DNA from: Polytrichum commune
Lineage: Eukaryota > Streptophyta > Polytrichopsida > Polytrichales > Polytrichaceae
Reading direction: 5' to 3'
DNA: 60,000 bases
Assembly (NCBI GenBank): GCA_950295325.1
Contig: OX485807.1
Coordinates: forward strand, 21,177,666 to 21,237,665
Shown: piece by piece, positions 35,603 through 47,180 of the stretch
Layout: the number at the start of each line of letters is the position of its first letter
Numbering within the stretch: position 1 is the first letter of the stretch
The notes under the pieces: model-generated
Told to the model about the DNA's origin: nothing
Database searches by the model: none
Seen by the model: the letters and a program-made list of their open reading frames with translations, nothing else
Program-made: the position numbers and the translations under genes

Positions 35603-37390
35603 ATCATAGCAGTACATGGTTCCCACTAATAAGAGACACTAACTACCATAAAAAGCAGTGCCCATAGCTTGCTTGTACTATGATTTTGAAATACAATGGA
35701 CAGGATACCCATGAAGGCTTTATACCATGACTTAGCCAAATTGCATGTCCTAGTCAAGGCATAAAACCAACATTATTTGCTTTCGCATTTTCATGGTTGC
35801 CATATTTGAAGATTCCTTTGATATTTATGTTGAAAATTTCAATCTTTATTCCATTGAACATGTTAAAATCACTACTAGTTTTGATCTTGAAAAGTCCTTT
35901 TCCACCCGAATAGATAGTAGCATGATATTCAACATATTGTCAAAAGGTCTAGCATACATTTTGGTGCAACTTGGTGAGTTTTGTAATGCTTTTATCCTAA
36001 AGGCTTGCAAGGAATGTTTTAAATTATCCAAGTGCAATTACTATTATTATTAATAATAATATTAATATTTGGGGGGGGGGGGGGGGAATTTGAGGATGCA
36101 AATGAAGTGAATTCGGTTTTGTTTGTGGTGAATGATGGCAAGTGGAGCTATTTGACATGTGAAATTTTTTAACCAATAAAAGTTCTAGAGGTAGTTATCC
36201 TTATAAAATCACAAGTATAATACCAAAAATGCACATCCAACCAATAATTTTATTAATTAGTGAAGAAGTTTAAACTTGTCATGGAATTATGCTACTATCA
36301 AATTGCTTCCAAATTACCCAATCCATGTTCAAAACTTGGCAACATGGAATTGTTACACATAAGCTTATCTCTCATTCATCCAACAAAAAATGTCATGAAA
36401 TAATACTGTGTATCATGAAGGTTATCCTTTTTAAAAATAAAAATTTGACATCAACATCATACTTAAAACCCTCGAGTTAGTCAGGTTGCATGGCACAATT
36501 GAGATGATTTTTTTTATTTATTTAAAAAAAGAAACCCAATAGGATGCATGTTTCTAATGTGGGTGAATGACATACATATACATTAGGTCATTGTAAGCAC
36601 TCAAACTTGCCAAAGTGTCTAAAATAGGTGCAGTTACCTTACAATCACATGCAACAATTTTGTCTCATCTCGAAACCTCTCATAATAAGAGAAGTCCATC
36701 CCCACCGGTGACCCTCTTCCCGAGACAACTCGACTTCTTCCATTCGGGCTCATCATGTCACCCCCCGTCCCCCTCTCATTATGGCATAATATACGAGTGC
36801 ACCGATATTAAGTCTCACTCCAACAACACCGCAATCTTGTGTGCATCTTGTGCTAAAACCAAGACTGATATAATTATGTAGTTGAAAAAGTATTTGTGGG
36901 ACTTCTATATTCGCGATCCGTTTGCGTTTTACCAAGGTAGCTAGGCTCGTCTACATCATTTCTATTTCCATGTCCCTCTCAAAAATTGAGTGTGGAACGC
37001 TTACCATCTTTGGGGTTGCGTGCTGCTACTTCAAACTTATAACATAGAGTTCATAATTTCAGCAGATCTTCTTCAATACATGTACACTAATTAAGGAGGT
37101 ATTTCTGGTCTCCAATCTCAAGTTGCTCTTCAAAGCCCATGTATAGTACTGGACGTATTCATGATTGAGCAGAATTGAGCAGAATTGGGACAAATTGGCT
37201 TTGTTTCTGTTTATTTGACACTTGGGATTCGTCAGCAATTTGCAATTGGCTTGGAGGTTCATTCTAAGCAATTAATTCCTGCAAATTGTTGTCCTAACGA
37301 GTCGAATGGAATCAGATAGATCACATCTTGATCATTAGGGTGTCTAGTATAAGCAGGCTACTTGGTAGTATATGATGATGATAATTTGTT
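35603..37390. other. Intergenic, no gene seen
   Basis: AT-rich, short frames only. A poly-G run of 16 lies at 36071-36086 after a TAATAATAATATTAATATT tract. Confidence 0.5.
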
Positions 37391-37839
37391 GTTAGATTAG
37401 GGTAAGATTTGAACAGTGGTCGAAATGTGTCCATCGTTTTGATGAATTGAAGCATGCTCATGTCAGACTGCTCATGAAAGATTTGTAGTGCAATTATCGT
37501 GATAATTTTTGTTGTTCCTCAGAGGCGGTGCGGGTGAGCTGTGAGGAGCATCCAGACAATCGTGCTGGCTTGGTTTAATTTGTTTTTCTTCCTCCCTTTG
37601 GGTACGCTTGAATTCATCACCCTGCAACCTCTTTCAATTGTGTGGAACTCTGACATCTATGTTTCAAGTTAGTGGATTGAAGATTAAGTAGCTGCTTCAT
37701 TATGTGTTATAATTTAAGCAGGTCACTCCCATCTCAAGTTGCTCTAATTGGAACATCAAGGTACTCCAAGGCAAACCTATTAACCGCGAGAATCGAGCTG
37801 AATTGATCTCGTCTTAGTTTGACATCTAACCTTGGGTTA

Positions 37840-38812
37840 ATCTTCAGCTTCGACGTAGCGGATTGGACCGGAAACATATCACGGCAGACTTTTGTTGTCA
37901 CATCGATTGTTTGACATGTTCCTCTGTCAATGTTTGTTTGGGATATCTGTCAAAGTGTGTGTATCTTGATGCTAGATTAGGGTACGGATTTGAAACATAT
38001 GCAGGGGATTCGTCATTCGAACAATAAGCTCGAGAATTGAGGTTGATCGATTGTGAGTACTTGTCTTAGTTCCTGTTTTGAAACTTGGATTCCGCAGCCA
38101 TTTGCATCTATCCTGGACGTAGAGGACTGGACCAGAGTTGTAATCAAGAGCGTGATTGTCGTTAAAATTCATACTTCCACAGATCAATTGTACTCATCAG
38201 AATACTCTTGACATCGGTTGTTTAGACATGCTAGCTCCTCTGTCGATGTATGATTTGGGATGATTCTACAAGCTGCTACTTGATTATATGTTGCGTGCGT
38301 ATGTTCATATTTGAGTAGGTTTCCGATTAAGTTTGTGTGTGTATTGGTTTTGTTTGAACTTCCTCTTGATCCGCGCAGACGCGCTGCGCGTGAATTGACA
38401 GCAACATTTGCACAATCGAAGTTATAATTTGAATTGGGGTGAATTGATTGTGAGTTTCTGCCTTAGATGAATTTAAACCAGATCGTGCAGACCATTGCAT
38501 TTAGCTTGGATGTGGTGGAGTGGATCGGAGTTGTGACCAAGAGTGCACTTGTCATTGCAAATCACTGTTTCTACAGATCGATTGTACTCATTAGAATACT
38601 CTCAGATCGGTTGTATCCTAGTTCCTTAGTCAATGTCTAGGTATATATTTGGGATGAGTTAGACTACGAGTTGCTACTTGATAGTATGCATATGTTTGTG
38701 CTTGATAAGTGTTCGGATTAGGGTTTGTGTGTGTATTGATTTTGTGTGAACTTTTCTTGGTCCGCGCAGACGCGGTGAGTGTGCATTGAGAGCAACATTC
38801 ACAGTTTACTTA
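37840..38812 (+). repeat. Tandem ~400-bp repeats upstream of the VIT/vWA gene
   Basis: Two clear copies at about 38045-38412 and 38448-38812 share, in order: GATTGTGAGT, a TTGGATGT/CCTGGACGT region, GAGTTGTRAYCAAGAGYG, GATYGATTGTACTCATYAGAATACTC, GTGTGTGTATTGRTTTTGT, and CCGCGCAGACGCG. A weaker copy covers about 37840-38040. The last copy ends 40 bp before the gene's ATG. It contains GCG-GTGAGT, a good donor-like site that is CGCGCTGCGCGTGAA in the earlier copy. Confidence 0.82.
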
Positions 38813-38848
38813 AATCTGCGTACCACGTACGTACCAGCAGCTAGCAGG

Positions 38849-41800
38849 ATGGGTCCGCAGCTGTTCTACATCGATATCAACGACAAACTTGGCGATGATG
38901 TATCTGACGATGATGTAGACATTGATGATGAGTGCAACTGCGCCCCGTTGCAACATGTCTCCGTAACCGGTCTCGTCCGGGACACTGTGGCGCAAGTCAC
39001 GTTGGTGCAATCTTTCGTGAACCCTCTCAAGAACGCGACGATCGAAGCGGCCTACCACTTCCCGTTGTACGAAGGCGTGGCGGTGTGCGGGTTTGAAGCC
39101 GAGGTGGGTGGAAGGAAAATTCTCGGGCGCGTGCAAGAGAGGTCCAAGGCAAGGAAGGAGTTCGAGGGGGCGGTGAAGGCAGGGAAGATGGCGAGTTTGA
39201 TGGAACAGGAGACGCCAGATGTGTTCCAGACATCGCTCGGGAACGTGCCTCCAGGGAAGGAAATTATAGTTCGAATCACTCTGGTGTCTGAGGTCAAGAA
39301 TGATGCAGACGAGAATCGAATCCGGCTCGTGTTGCCAACCGCCATAGCTCCTCGCTATGGAGAGTTTCCGGGACCAGATCGTGTACCACAAGCTAATGTT
39401 GTTGATCACTCAAATATATTCCCGAATGTTCCAGATGTTCCAAATGTTCCATTAGATGTTGCAAGTTGCAGTTTATCCACAAAATTATCTGTTGACCTCT
39501 CGTTCGCCATGTCCCAGCCGATCAGCTCCGTGCAATCACCATCGCACATCATCGAAGTACAACTTGGCGCGACAAAAACTGGTGAGGACGCTCAATATAA
39601 TCCTAACTGTGCTCGAGTCACATTGACAGCAGACACCTTCATGGACCGTGATTTTGTGGTTGTGGTGAACTCTCCGGGTGTGGAGGAGCCGAAGGTTTTA
39701 GTGGAGCGCCATCCCGAACATGGAACGCACGCAATGGCTCTTACGTTTTCACCGCGCTTTGCTTTGAGTCCGATCGGATCCTCGGAGCTTGTGTTCCTCG
39801 TGGACAGATCGGGGTCCATGGAGGGAGAGACGATAGAGCAAGCGGGACAAGCTCTTCAGTTGTTCTTGAACTCGATTCCGTCCGACAATCTGCACTACAT
39901 CAACATCATCGGGTTCGGTGACACGCATCAAGCGTTGTTTCCTCGATCGGTGGAGTACGACGCAAGCTCCCTAAAGCAGGCTATGGAATATGCGCGCTCC
40001 CTGACAGCAGACATGGGAGGCACAGAGATTGCCAGCGCGTTCCAGGAGGTTCTAGATCGCCGCCGCAAAGATATTCCCACGCAAATCTTTGCGCTCACAG
40101 ACGGGGAGGTCTGGGACGTTGATTCGATCGTGGACACGATACATGCAGCTGTGGAAGAAGGCGAGAAGAGCGGTGCGTTTGTGCGTGTCTTCAGCTTAGG
40201 TGTGGGGGATGCTGTGTCGCATCACACTATTGAGGCAATTGCAAGGGCTGGCGATGGATATGGCCAGGTGGTTGTGGAAGGCGAGAGAATGGAGAAAAAA
40301 GTTGTCCAGTTGCTCAAAGCTTCGTTGACACCACCGATCACCGATCTGTGTGTGCAGTGGACCGACGATAATCATAGCAACGATGCGAGGTTGAATCAGC
40401 CTGAAGACGCCGACTTTGAGTTTATCGAGCCGGACTCGTGGTGCGGAAGCGATTCGGACGAGAACGAGAGTACTACCCCCACCAAAGCTCCAATTAACTT
40501 GTTCGGAACTCTTGCTCCGGAAGAAGAACCTGGTGTTGAAGCCCCTCAGTTGCCCGAAATTGTCACCGAAATCTTACAGACACCGTTCCGCATCCCGCCG
40601 CCGTATCGTGGCGCTCGTCTCACAATTGCCGCCATCCTCTCCTCATCTATCCCCGTACCCGAACACATTGTTTTGCGAGGCACATCACGTGACGGTCCCG
40701 TGGAGCTTCGTGTTAAGGTTGGCCCGGTGGTGCAACACGGGGAGAAGCTCTTGCACACGTTGATCGCCAGGTCGTTGTTGCGCGGCTTGAAGGAAGGCTC
40801 CTCATATTTAAGTGCACTAATTCGGAAGCCGCCACATGATAGCAAAGACGGACAGATGCTCAAGCGGTTAGGCATCCGGTTGGTCAAGGTAGCTGACTCC
40901 TCAAACGACTCGATCCATCCTGTTTCTACCGCCGAGCTTTTGAAGAGAGAAACCATTGACATCGGATTGAAACACTGCTTGTCGAGCAAATACACAAGCT
41001 GGATTGCCATCGACGAATGTAACCGACAGCTCATCAGTTTTAAACCTACTGAAGTACAACTGGCAGCTAAATCATACGAAATGTGCGATTCTGCAGCAGC
41101 TTACAGTCCACCTTTCAACTGCCGCGCATCTAATACTGAAGAAGATCCTGACGAACACTTCAGGTACATGTCAGCTGTCACTAGCAAGTTTGCTCTGGAA
41201 GACAAATGGGACGATGTCGAATACTTCGGCTGTGCTAATCCCTACGAAAATGAAGCGTTACAAGAAGGCTGGACCACATGCAATGTTACTGCTGGATCCG
41301 GAGGAGAGGTTCCAATGCTGAGAGGAGCTAAGATATTTTTCCAAGCATATGCACGCGAAGAAGACGAAGGGGATGCCTATTCTGTATCTGCTCGTGCTAC
41401 TGCAGCGAGTTCGGGAGGAGGAGAATCACCGAAAAGCTCGATACATTCCAAATTATTCGGTCATCATGATGCGATGTACAACAAGTCATTAACCCCTGCA
41501 GAGGAGCTCCTCTCGCTTGACCCGCACCTCCGGCTGCTGACCATTCTGCAATACCAATCGTTCGACGGCTCCTTCCAGCTCGTGTCGGAGCTTGGGGATT
41601 TGTTCCATGCCTCCTTGGAAGAGATGGAGATAGCCTTGGCCGACCTCCGCACAAAGCTTGTCGATCACGAGGAGCCACATGCAGATACATCAATTTCTGA
41701 CGACGACTGGAGACTCGTGTGGGCGACGTGCTTGGCGGTACTGTACATGCAGCGGGAACTTGCTCAATTACAAGAGGAATGGGAGCTCGTGGTGGAGAAG

Positions 41801-41902
41801 GCCGAGAGGAAGGTGGAGCTCTTGTTGCAACAAAACAAGGACGTTGTGGCGATGGCCAAACACGCAGCCCTGGAGTTTGCGGAGCTTCATACCCGGTCAT
41901 AA
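38849..41902 (+). CDS. VIT and von Willebrand factor A domain protein
   Basis: A 1017-aa single-exon frame. The open frame extends upstream to a TTG, but the first ATG, at 38849 (MGPQLFYIDIND), is the likely start. Residues about 30-160 form a VIT domain (LVRDTVAQVTLVQSFVNP, AAYHFPLYEGVAVCGFE). A vWA domain follows with a complete MIDAS: D319-x-S321-x-S323 in FLVDRSGSMEG, T392 in GGTE, D418 in LTDGE. A long C-terminal part includes PPPYRGARLT, LLSLDPHLRLLTILQYQSFDGSF, and a helical end (ELAQLQEEWELVVEKAERKVELL). This order matches VWA5A-like proteins of animals, fungi and plants. They are soluble proteins thought to bind metal-dependent partners, with unknown plant function. No disruption is seen. 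Confidence 0.93.
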   Translation: MGPQLFYIDINDKLGDDVSDDDVDIDDECNCAPLQHVSVTGLVRDTVAQVTLVQSFVNPLKNATIEAAYHFPLYEGVAVCGFEAEVGGRKILGRVQERSKARKEFEGAVKAGKMASLMEQETPDVFQTSLGNVPPGKEIIVRITLVSEVKNDADENRIRLVLPTAIAPRYGEFPGPDRVPQANVVDHSNIFPNVPDVPNVPLDVASCSLSTKLSVDLSFAMSQPISSVQSPSHIIEVQLGATKTGEDAQYNPNCARVTLTADTFMDRDFVVVVNSPGVEEPKVLVERHPEHGTHAMALTFSPRFALSPIGSSELVFLVDRSGSMEGETIEQAGQALQLFLNSIPSDNLHYINIIGFGDTHQALFPRSVEYDASSLKQAMEYARSLTADMGGTEIASAFQEVLDRRRKDIPTQIFALTDGEVWDVDSIVDTIHAAVEEGEKSGAFVRVFSLGVGDAVSHHTIEAIARAGDGYGQVVVEGERMEKKVVQLLKASLTPPITDLCVQWTDDNHSNDARLNQPEDADFEFIEPDSWCGSDSDENESTTPTKAPINLFGTLAPEEEPGVEAPQLPEIVTEILQTPFRIPPPYRGARLTIAAILSSSIPVPEHIVLRGTSRDGPVELRVKVGPVVQHGEKLLHTLIARSLLRGLKEGSSYLSALIRKPPHDSKDGQMLKRLGIRLVKVADSSNDSIHPVSTAELLKRETIDIGLKHCLSSKYTSWIAIDECNRQLISFKPTEVQLAAKSYEMCDSAAAYSPPFNCRASNTEEDPDEHFRYMSAVTSKFALEDKWDDVEYFGCANPYENEALQEGWTTCNVTAGSGGEVPMLRGAKIFFQAYAREEDEGDAYSVSARATAASSGGGESPKSSIHSKLFGHHDAMYNKSLTPAEELLSLDPHLRLLTILQYQSFDGSFQLVSELGDLFHASLEEMEIALADLRTKLVDHEEPHADTSISDDDWRLVWATCLAVLYMQRELAQLQEEWELVVEKAERKVELLLQQNKDVVAMAKHAALEFAELHTRS

Positions 41903-43145
41903 CCGGCCTGCTCATGGACAGAAAACTGAGGCTATCATGGATGAAGTATTATTATCATCCGCTGAAAGTGTTGTGCACTTGGATGCTTGCTTGGATGAGT
42001 AACCGGTGACCTTGGAGGATGAAACATCTTGTAACTTGGACCCTTCTTGATAGTGTTACGCAATTTTAAGCATGAATTTTGTCACAGGGGGGCCTTAGGG
42101 TGCTGGCCAGGGTTTAAAAAATCATCTCTTGAATGACAAAGGCATCAACTTAGTTATGTACATGAATGTGGTAGCAAGACATCCACCTACTCGAGGCGTT
42201 TATGGGACACTAGTTTATCGATGTCGTTCATCGCGATTGTGCATTGTTGTTTGAGTCCAACCTGCATCTTGTCCCAATCGACGCTAATTTCATGTAAATC
42301 CTTTTGAGCAACCAATAATTTTGTGGTACTAGAAAATAACATCAAACAATATCCGAAAGCAACAAGTGGAAACCCAAACATGAACCATGATCTTGATCAT
42401 TGAACTTCATGAAGTGGATCCCATTAGAATAGATCTAATTAGTGAATCATGAAAACTACATCCAAATATTTCATTTGAAGTATGGAAGAGTTATTGAGCT
42501 TGCTTTCAAGAGCTATAAATTTGGGGTAGTTTTTTTTAACTACTCAAGCTCATAAACTTTGCCACAATGATGTGAAACTACCAAATCTAGTACATTGGTC
42601 CAAACTCAAAACATTCACTTGCCAATTGGAAAAAAAACTCTATGTTGAGTCCCCAAACTAACCCAAAAAAAAAAAAAAAAAAAAAAAAACACAACACAAC
42701 AGATCCACACCATGACAACATTGAAGTACTCCCCAGCCACATGGCTCAAGTGTAAAGGAGACGTCCTCTAAAAAGAGGTTGTTTTCTTATATGTGTGCAC
42801 ACAATTGCCTTTCATTTCCAAGCATCTACTAGTTCCAGTGCATACCCTACATGGAAGCCAGATCCTCTATTCTCTACGGGGAACCATTTCGCACATATTG
42901 GTACAAATTCACCTTCAAAACAATTCCTCCTCATGATTCACATGGTTAAATCCCGGTCAAATGAACTGTCAATTTAAACAAAATGATTTTCTTGTGCCAC
43001 TTCTAATGCGTGGCACCCCGATCCAAAAAACCCCATCTCACCATGAGAACCCCTGTAATAACCACTTATTTATTTATTTATTTATTTTTTAATATCAAAA
43101 GATTACCATCTCTCTCATATTGGGACCGGACCCCCTAGCCAACTG
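41903..43145. other. Intergenic between VIT/vWA and PR-1-like genes
   Basis: No gene seen. A 25-nt poly-A run at about 42665-42689 is followed by CACAACACAAC. It could be a retroposed tail or a simple repeat. Confidence 0.5.
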
Positions 43146-43228
43146 GGGCGAACCAACACGTACACTAGTTCCTTAGAGGCAAGGGTTTAGGCATCCAACA
43201 AGAAACGAGTGTATGGGTTGGTTCGCCC
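43146..43228. repeat. Inverted repeat just past the PR-1-like stop codon
   Basis: GGGCGAACCAACACGTACACT (43146-43166) pairs with 43208-43228 at 19 of 21 positions across a 41-nt loop. On the transcribed - strand it begins 16 nt after the stop codon, so it would fold in the 3' UTR. Confidence 0.82.
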
Positions 43229-43244
43229 AAATCCCCCCTAGCCT

Positions 43245-43787
43245 CTAGTAGGGTGCTTGTCCGATAATGTTTCCAAATGGGTAATAACTACAGATAATGT
43301 AAGTTGAGCCATCCTTGCAAGCCACCGAAGCACAGCCTACGCTCTTAGTCGACTTCCACACCACTTGTGTGTAATGCCCACACATTTTGCCCGATTTGCA
43401 TTTATTGGTGGCCCTTATATAATCCGCTTTCTCCTTCACCCAATAGTAGACCGCGTCTTGTGGCGTCCAGACCTTCCCCGAGCCCCAGAACAGATTCTCC
43501 CCATACGGCCCTCCCGAGTGGGTTAGCGGGAGGCACTTCTTCGTTTGCGACTTGGCATACTTCAAAGCGTAGCTCGCCAACGTGGCATTCCACGTCAGCG
43601 CGGGGACGCTGACTTGGCGCCGGGCTGCATTGTGCAGCTTCAAGTAAGCACTCTGTGTTGCGATTGGTGTAGATTGCGCATTGGCCACGTCAGCAGCCAA
43701 GACCAGCGCCAACAGTGCAAGTGAGAGGACGAAGATGAATGTGCACTGGCGAGCTGACTCTCCACTTGACATCTTGGAGGCGTCCAT
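43245..43787 (-). CDS. PR-1-like secreted CAP-domain protein
   Basis: A 180-aa intronless frame from an ATG. Residues about 15-37 are a hydrophobic signal peptide ending ANAQS. The CAP domain follows: YLKLHNAARRQVSVPALTWN, LPLTHSGGPYGENLFWGSG, the signature CGHYTQVVWKSTKSVGCA, and the end motif ICSYYPFGNIIGQAPY. The conserved His/Glu pair and six Cys of plant PR-1 proteins are present. Plant PR-1 proteins are apoplastic, bind sterols and are often induced by pathogens. Regulation cannot be read here. Confidence 0.95.
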   Translation of the reverse strand: MDASKMSSGESARQCTFIFVLSLALLALVLAADVANAQSTPIATQSAYLKLHNAARRQVSVPALTWNATLASYALKYAKSQTKKCLPLTHSGGPYGENLFWGSGKVWTPQDAVYYWVKEKADYIRATNKCKSGKMCGHYTQVVWKSTKSVGCASVACKDGSTYIICSYYPFGNIIGQAPY

Positions 43788-44740
43788 TCTCTTGGACTTG
43801 CTAGTCCGTTTTGAGAATTATCTGCCAGACGTGAATTTGCAGGCCGGTGTTACATCAGCATTTGGTGGAGTGATCCAACTCTTGAAGCCTACAAGTTGCA
43901 GAAGCTTGGTCAGTAAGGGTGGTATTCTCGATCTGCATTCCGGTATTGAGTTAGTAGGAAACATCATTCCAAACAAGTTCTTAAATAAGTCCACATGATG
44001 ACCAATCTAGACCATTCATATAACGGTCACGCCAATTTGAGTGTGCATGTTCTTTGGAACCATGCTTTCTACTAAATCGCTAGCATAGTACATAGCAGGG
44101 AATATTCCTGAGAAATTGGCCTCCCATGTTTTGGGTTTTGGGTTTTTGCTTTTTGGATACTGAAGAATGAGGAGGTAGGGGGGGGGGGAGGTAGAATTGT
44201 GAGCAGTAGGATCGGGGTAGTTAGATAAATAGATTAGAAGGTTGCAGGAGGATAAAGGCGGAGGGATGGGTCCCCTCCACAGCAGCACTTGTCCCTTCAT
44301 AAATTCTTCCTAGCTACTTGTAATTGCATTCCTGAGCTCTCGATCACAAGTTGAATCTCAGCTGAACTGGTCAAACTTAGATCAGTACTTATTGAAAGTA
44401 TTCAATGGACACTCATGGGCCGAGTTATCTGTTGCAGAGCTGGAGATCAGCCTAGAACTCGGTATGCAACTCAGACTTGCATTCCAACTGCGCATTACAC
44501 CTCTTTCATACATGCATAAGCTTAGCCTAAATAGAATATTTCTTCACAGCTAGTCATGCGACCTTGCGACAATGTATTAAAATACGTACAGTGATTTTAA
44601 ATTCCTGACTCACACACACAAGTTTGATGATTCTCAGCTGAACCGGTCTCACCTTACATTCAGCACTTATTCTGGGTCCAGACAAGTGCTGCAGAGGGGA
44701 CTCCATCCCTCAGCCACTCCATGCACTACTTTTTTTGAGT
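43788..44740. other. Intergenic, no gene seen
   Basis: PR-1-like upstream region, then a degenerate duplication with CTCAGCTGAACYGGTC at about 44355 and 44635. CATGTTCTTTGGAACCATG at about 44048 recurs near 46645 and 46703. Confidence 0.5.
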
Positions 44741-44744
44741 TAAT

Positions 44745-44965
44745 GTCCGGATACGAACGGTTAGGTCCGACCGCTAGTTACGGATGAGCCGGTTGAGTTC
44801 GAGAAGTAACCGCTTCAAGTTCAAGACTTCAGACTTTAGGCAAATTGCCGATAATTTTAGTGAAATCTATTAAATATTCCTTATATCAATAAAAAGAAAA
44901 CCGGTTGGACTTGGAAACGCTTGGATCTCGACTAATTTTGTCCAAATTCTCCCTGGACACTGATT
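44745..44965 (+). repeat. AACCGGTT-family repeat
   Basis: GATGAGCCGGTTGAGTTCGAG, AAGTAACCGC, TTCAAGACTTC, ATTTTAGTGAAATCTAT, AAAACCGGTTGGACTTGGAAAC: the same order of words as the foldback arms at 18.8-19.4 kb. Confidence 0.75.
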
Positions 44966-45704
44966 TCCACCTCTTACAACCTTCTAAAATTCACCACCTC
45001 CCTAGTGATCGTCACGTTCTTCTACCTGCTCATAGTTTATTATTAAGAACCCAAACTTCAACCCCCTAAGATTCCCTGCAATTAGAACCTCAAGACGTCA
45101 GAGAGCATGGATGCACAGTCTAGCGGCGGTTCGAAGTAGTCCGAACTCTGCAAAATAGCCCGCAAAATGGCCGCCGAAACATCTACATCAACGTATTACC
45201 CTTTATGAGAAGTACATTCAATGCACCCGACTTGGTTGAGCTGCAGACCATCTGCCTACTAGACCTTTGTATACAACTCAAGCTTGCATTGCCAGCAACT
45301 GCTGCACATCAAACCTCAATGTGCAATCACAACCTTACAAAGTACGCCCCCAAACGAGTCGAGCAAGAACACTTACATAATAACTGTGAAAATTCCAAAC
45401 AGTTAATGTCTCAGACTGATGGAGTGAATTGATTAGCACGAGTCCGGCTATCCGCTTCCTCCCTCCTACTCTCGGTCCTTAGAGATCAGACAACTCAACG
45501 CATGGGTGAGCAGCTGCAGCAGTTATATGTGGCCCCTCTGGTTGACTGAAATGCAAGATGAGGTAGGTAGGATTCTTAAGTTTCGGATTCCAAGTCCTGA
45601 TTGCAGGGAGAAGGTGGGAAAACTCCCTCGGAGTCCGCCGACGATGGAGTGCACATGGTGGCGGTGCAAGCTACTTTCCTATCTATCAGGCAATGAACGT
45701 GGAG
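44966..45704. other. Intergenic, no gene seen
   Basis: Short frames only. It lies between two repeats of the AACCGGTT family. Confidence 0.45.
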
Positions 45705-45910
45705 AACCGGCCGCTAGCTACAGATGAACGGGTTGAGTTTCGGAAACAGCCGGTTGAAGGTCAAGACTTCACGAAGATTACCAAGCATTTAGGGAACATA
45801 CCTCGAATCAATCAAGAAAAAACCGACCATTGTCAACATGTAACCGGTTGGGCTTGGAAACACTAGGATCGCCGGTTGTGTCCAAAAACCTCCCCAGACA
45901 CTGCTATCGT
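45705..45910 (+). repeat. AACCGGTT-family repeat
   Basis: ACAGATGAACGGGTTGAGTTT, ACAGCCGGTTGAAGGTCAAG, ACATGTAACCGGTTGGGCTTGG, and AAACACTAGGATCGCCGGTTG repeat the order seen at 18.8-19.4 and 44.7 kb. Confidence 0.75.
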
Positions 45911-46644
45911 CATACTATGCAGAGCGGCGTGAAGCTTACTTTCTATTAAAGAAACCGCAGTGCGCGCTTTCATTTTTAGACTTATAAAATTATGGCAACG
46001 TGATGGTTCCAAACAACATGCTTGTCAAATGGACATGACCTCATCTAACTTTGTGCTTTAACAATCAAGGCCCCCTCGTAGACTTCGTTTGCGCCTATTT
46101 TATAAGCATCATCTTGTTTGGAAACACGTTGTGTGAGACCATGTTTTTTACGGGTAGGCCACCGAGGGGGAGGGTGAAATGTGGATTACTACATAGAATC
46201 GGATTGGGGGTTATTACTTCCGTCCCAACTAACCCCAAATGAGCCTAGTGAATTTGTTTGAGTTGGGATGAATGATCCACATTTAACCTATAGGGGGCAT
46301 TTATTACTCTCACCCCTCACTCGGTAGGTGTTGTGAACCAAAGTTTGCATTTTTTTTTTTTTTTTTACTTACACCTAGTTGGGCCAGTCTTAGGAAAATG
46401 GTTAATGAACAACAAGTTCCCGACAAGGTATTGCTTTGTTAAATCAATGTGCACACACATACTAGATTGGTCTCACCAATTTTGATTCCAATCCTTGTAA
46501 AATTGGTGCAATGAATCTACACGAGGTCTAAATTGGACATGTCGATATAACAACAAAGCATTTTTTTTACTGTACTGTATACGGTCATGTACTAACTTCA
46601 TATGTATATGTTTAGGATCATATACTAGCATATGAAGGGACAGT

Positions 46645-46719
46645 TCATGGTTCCAAAGAACATACTAGACTAGCTAGTCTCACCAATTTTGATTCCACAA
46701 GCATGTTCTTTGGAACCAT
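46645..46719. repeat. 17-bp perfect inverted repeat
   Basis: ATGGTTCCAAAGAACAT (46645-46661) and ATGTTCTTTGGAACCAT (46703-46719). The right arm ends exactly at the CACTA MITE insertion point. The same word occurs near 44048. Confidence 0.85.
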
Positions 46720-47050
46720 CACTAGTAGAAAACTATGCGAAAGAGAAGCGCAGTCGTTTTTCCATTGTGGTTCTTTTGACAACCCTGCTCTGTAGTTGCT
46801 AAACGACTACATATTGTTTTTTTCTCGTTTCTTTACTATAATTTTATTTCTTTTCGGGCGTGTAATATACCTTTGGAAAGGTATTTTCAAGACCTTTCCA
46901 ACAGTATATTACAAGCCCCCAAAATTTCAAACTTTTAGCTGGTAAACCAAAAAAAATCTGCAGTCGTTTTACGGCTACAGAGCAGGGTGGTCAAAAGAAC
47001 CGCAATGGAAAAACGACTACGGTTCTTTTTTGCATAGTTTTCTACTAGTG
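46720..47050. mobile_element. CACTA-type MITE (331 bp)
   Basis: It starts CACTAGTAGAAAACTATGC and ends in the complement GCATAGTTTTCTACTAGTG. The inverted repeats run on imperfectly for about 75 bp (CGTTTTTCCATTGTGGTTCTTTTGAC and partner). The 3-bp direct duplication CAT flanks it (46717-46719, 47051-47053), as expected for CACTA elements. The centre has a second stem around TGTAATATAC / GTATATTACA. No coding capacity. Confidence 0.93.
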
Positions 47051-47180
47051 CATGAATTGTTCAATACTGTGTTTTATGTAAGCCCTTCATATGCTAGTAT
47101 ATGATCCTAAATATGTACATATGAAGTTAGTACATGACCCTAATCAATAGATTTAAAAAATGCTTTGATGTTAATGGGTT

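Larger units (their letters stand above)
46555..47180. repeat. Outer ~95-bp inverted repeat flanking the CACTA MITE
   Basis: At 46560-46650 the sequence reads AAAGCATTTTTT, GGTCATGTACTAACTTCATATG, TTTAGGATCATATACTAGC, ATATGAAGGG. The complement of the same series lies at 47085-47175. The arms surround the CACTA MITE, so an older inverted-repeat element was probably split by it. Possible ends carry TAA near 46556 and 47176, but this is weak. Confidence 0.7.

Noticed and set aside
38786-38848. N-terminal extension of the VIT/vWA protein
   Set aside because: The extension starts with TTG and lies within the duplicated leader. The first ATG is at 38849.
39027-41915. Several long - strand frames inside the VIT/vWA gene
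   Set aside because: They overlap a clear coding exon and their composition is that of antisense shadows.
42665-42689. Poly-A tail of a processed pseudogene
   Set aside because: No gene-like sequence or target duplication is visible beside it.
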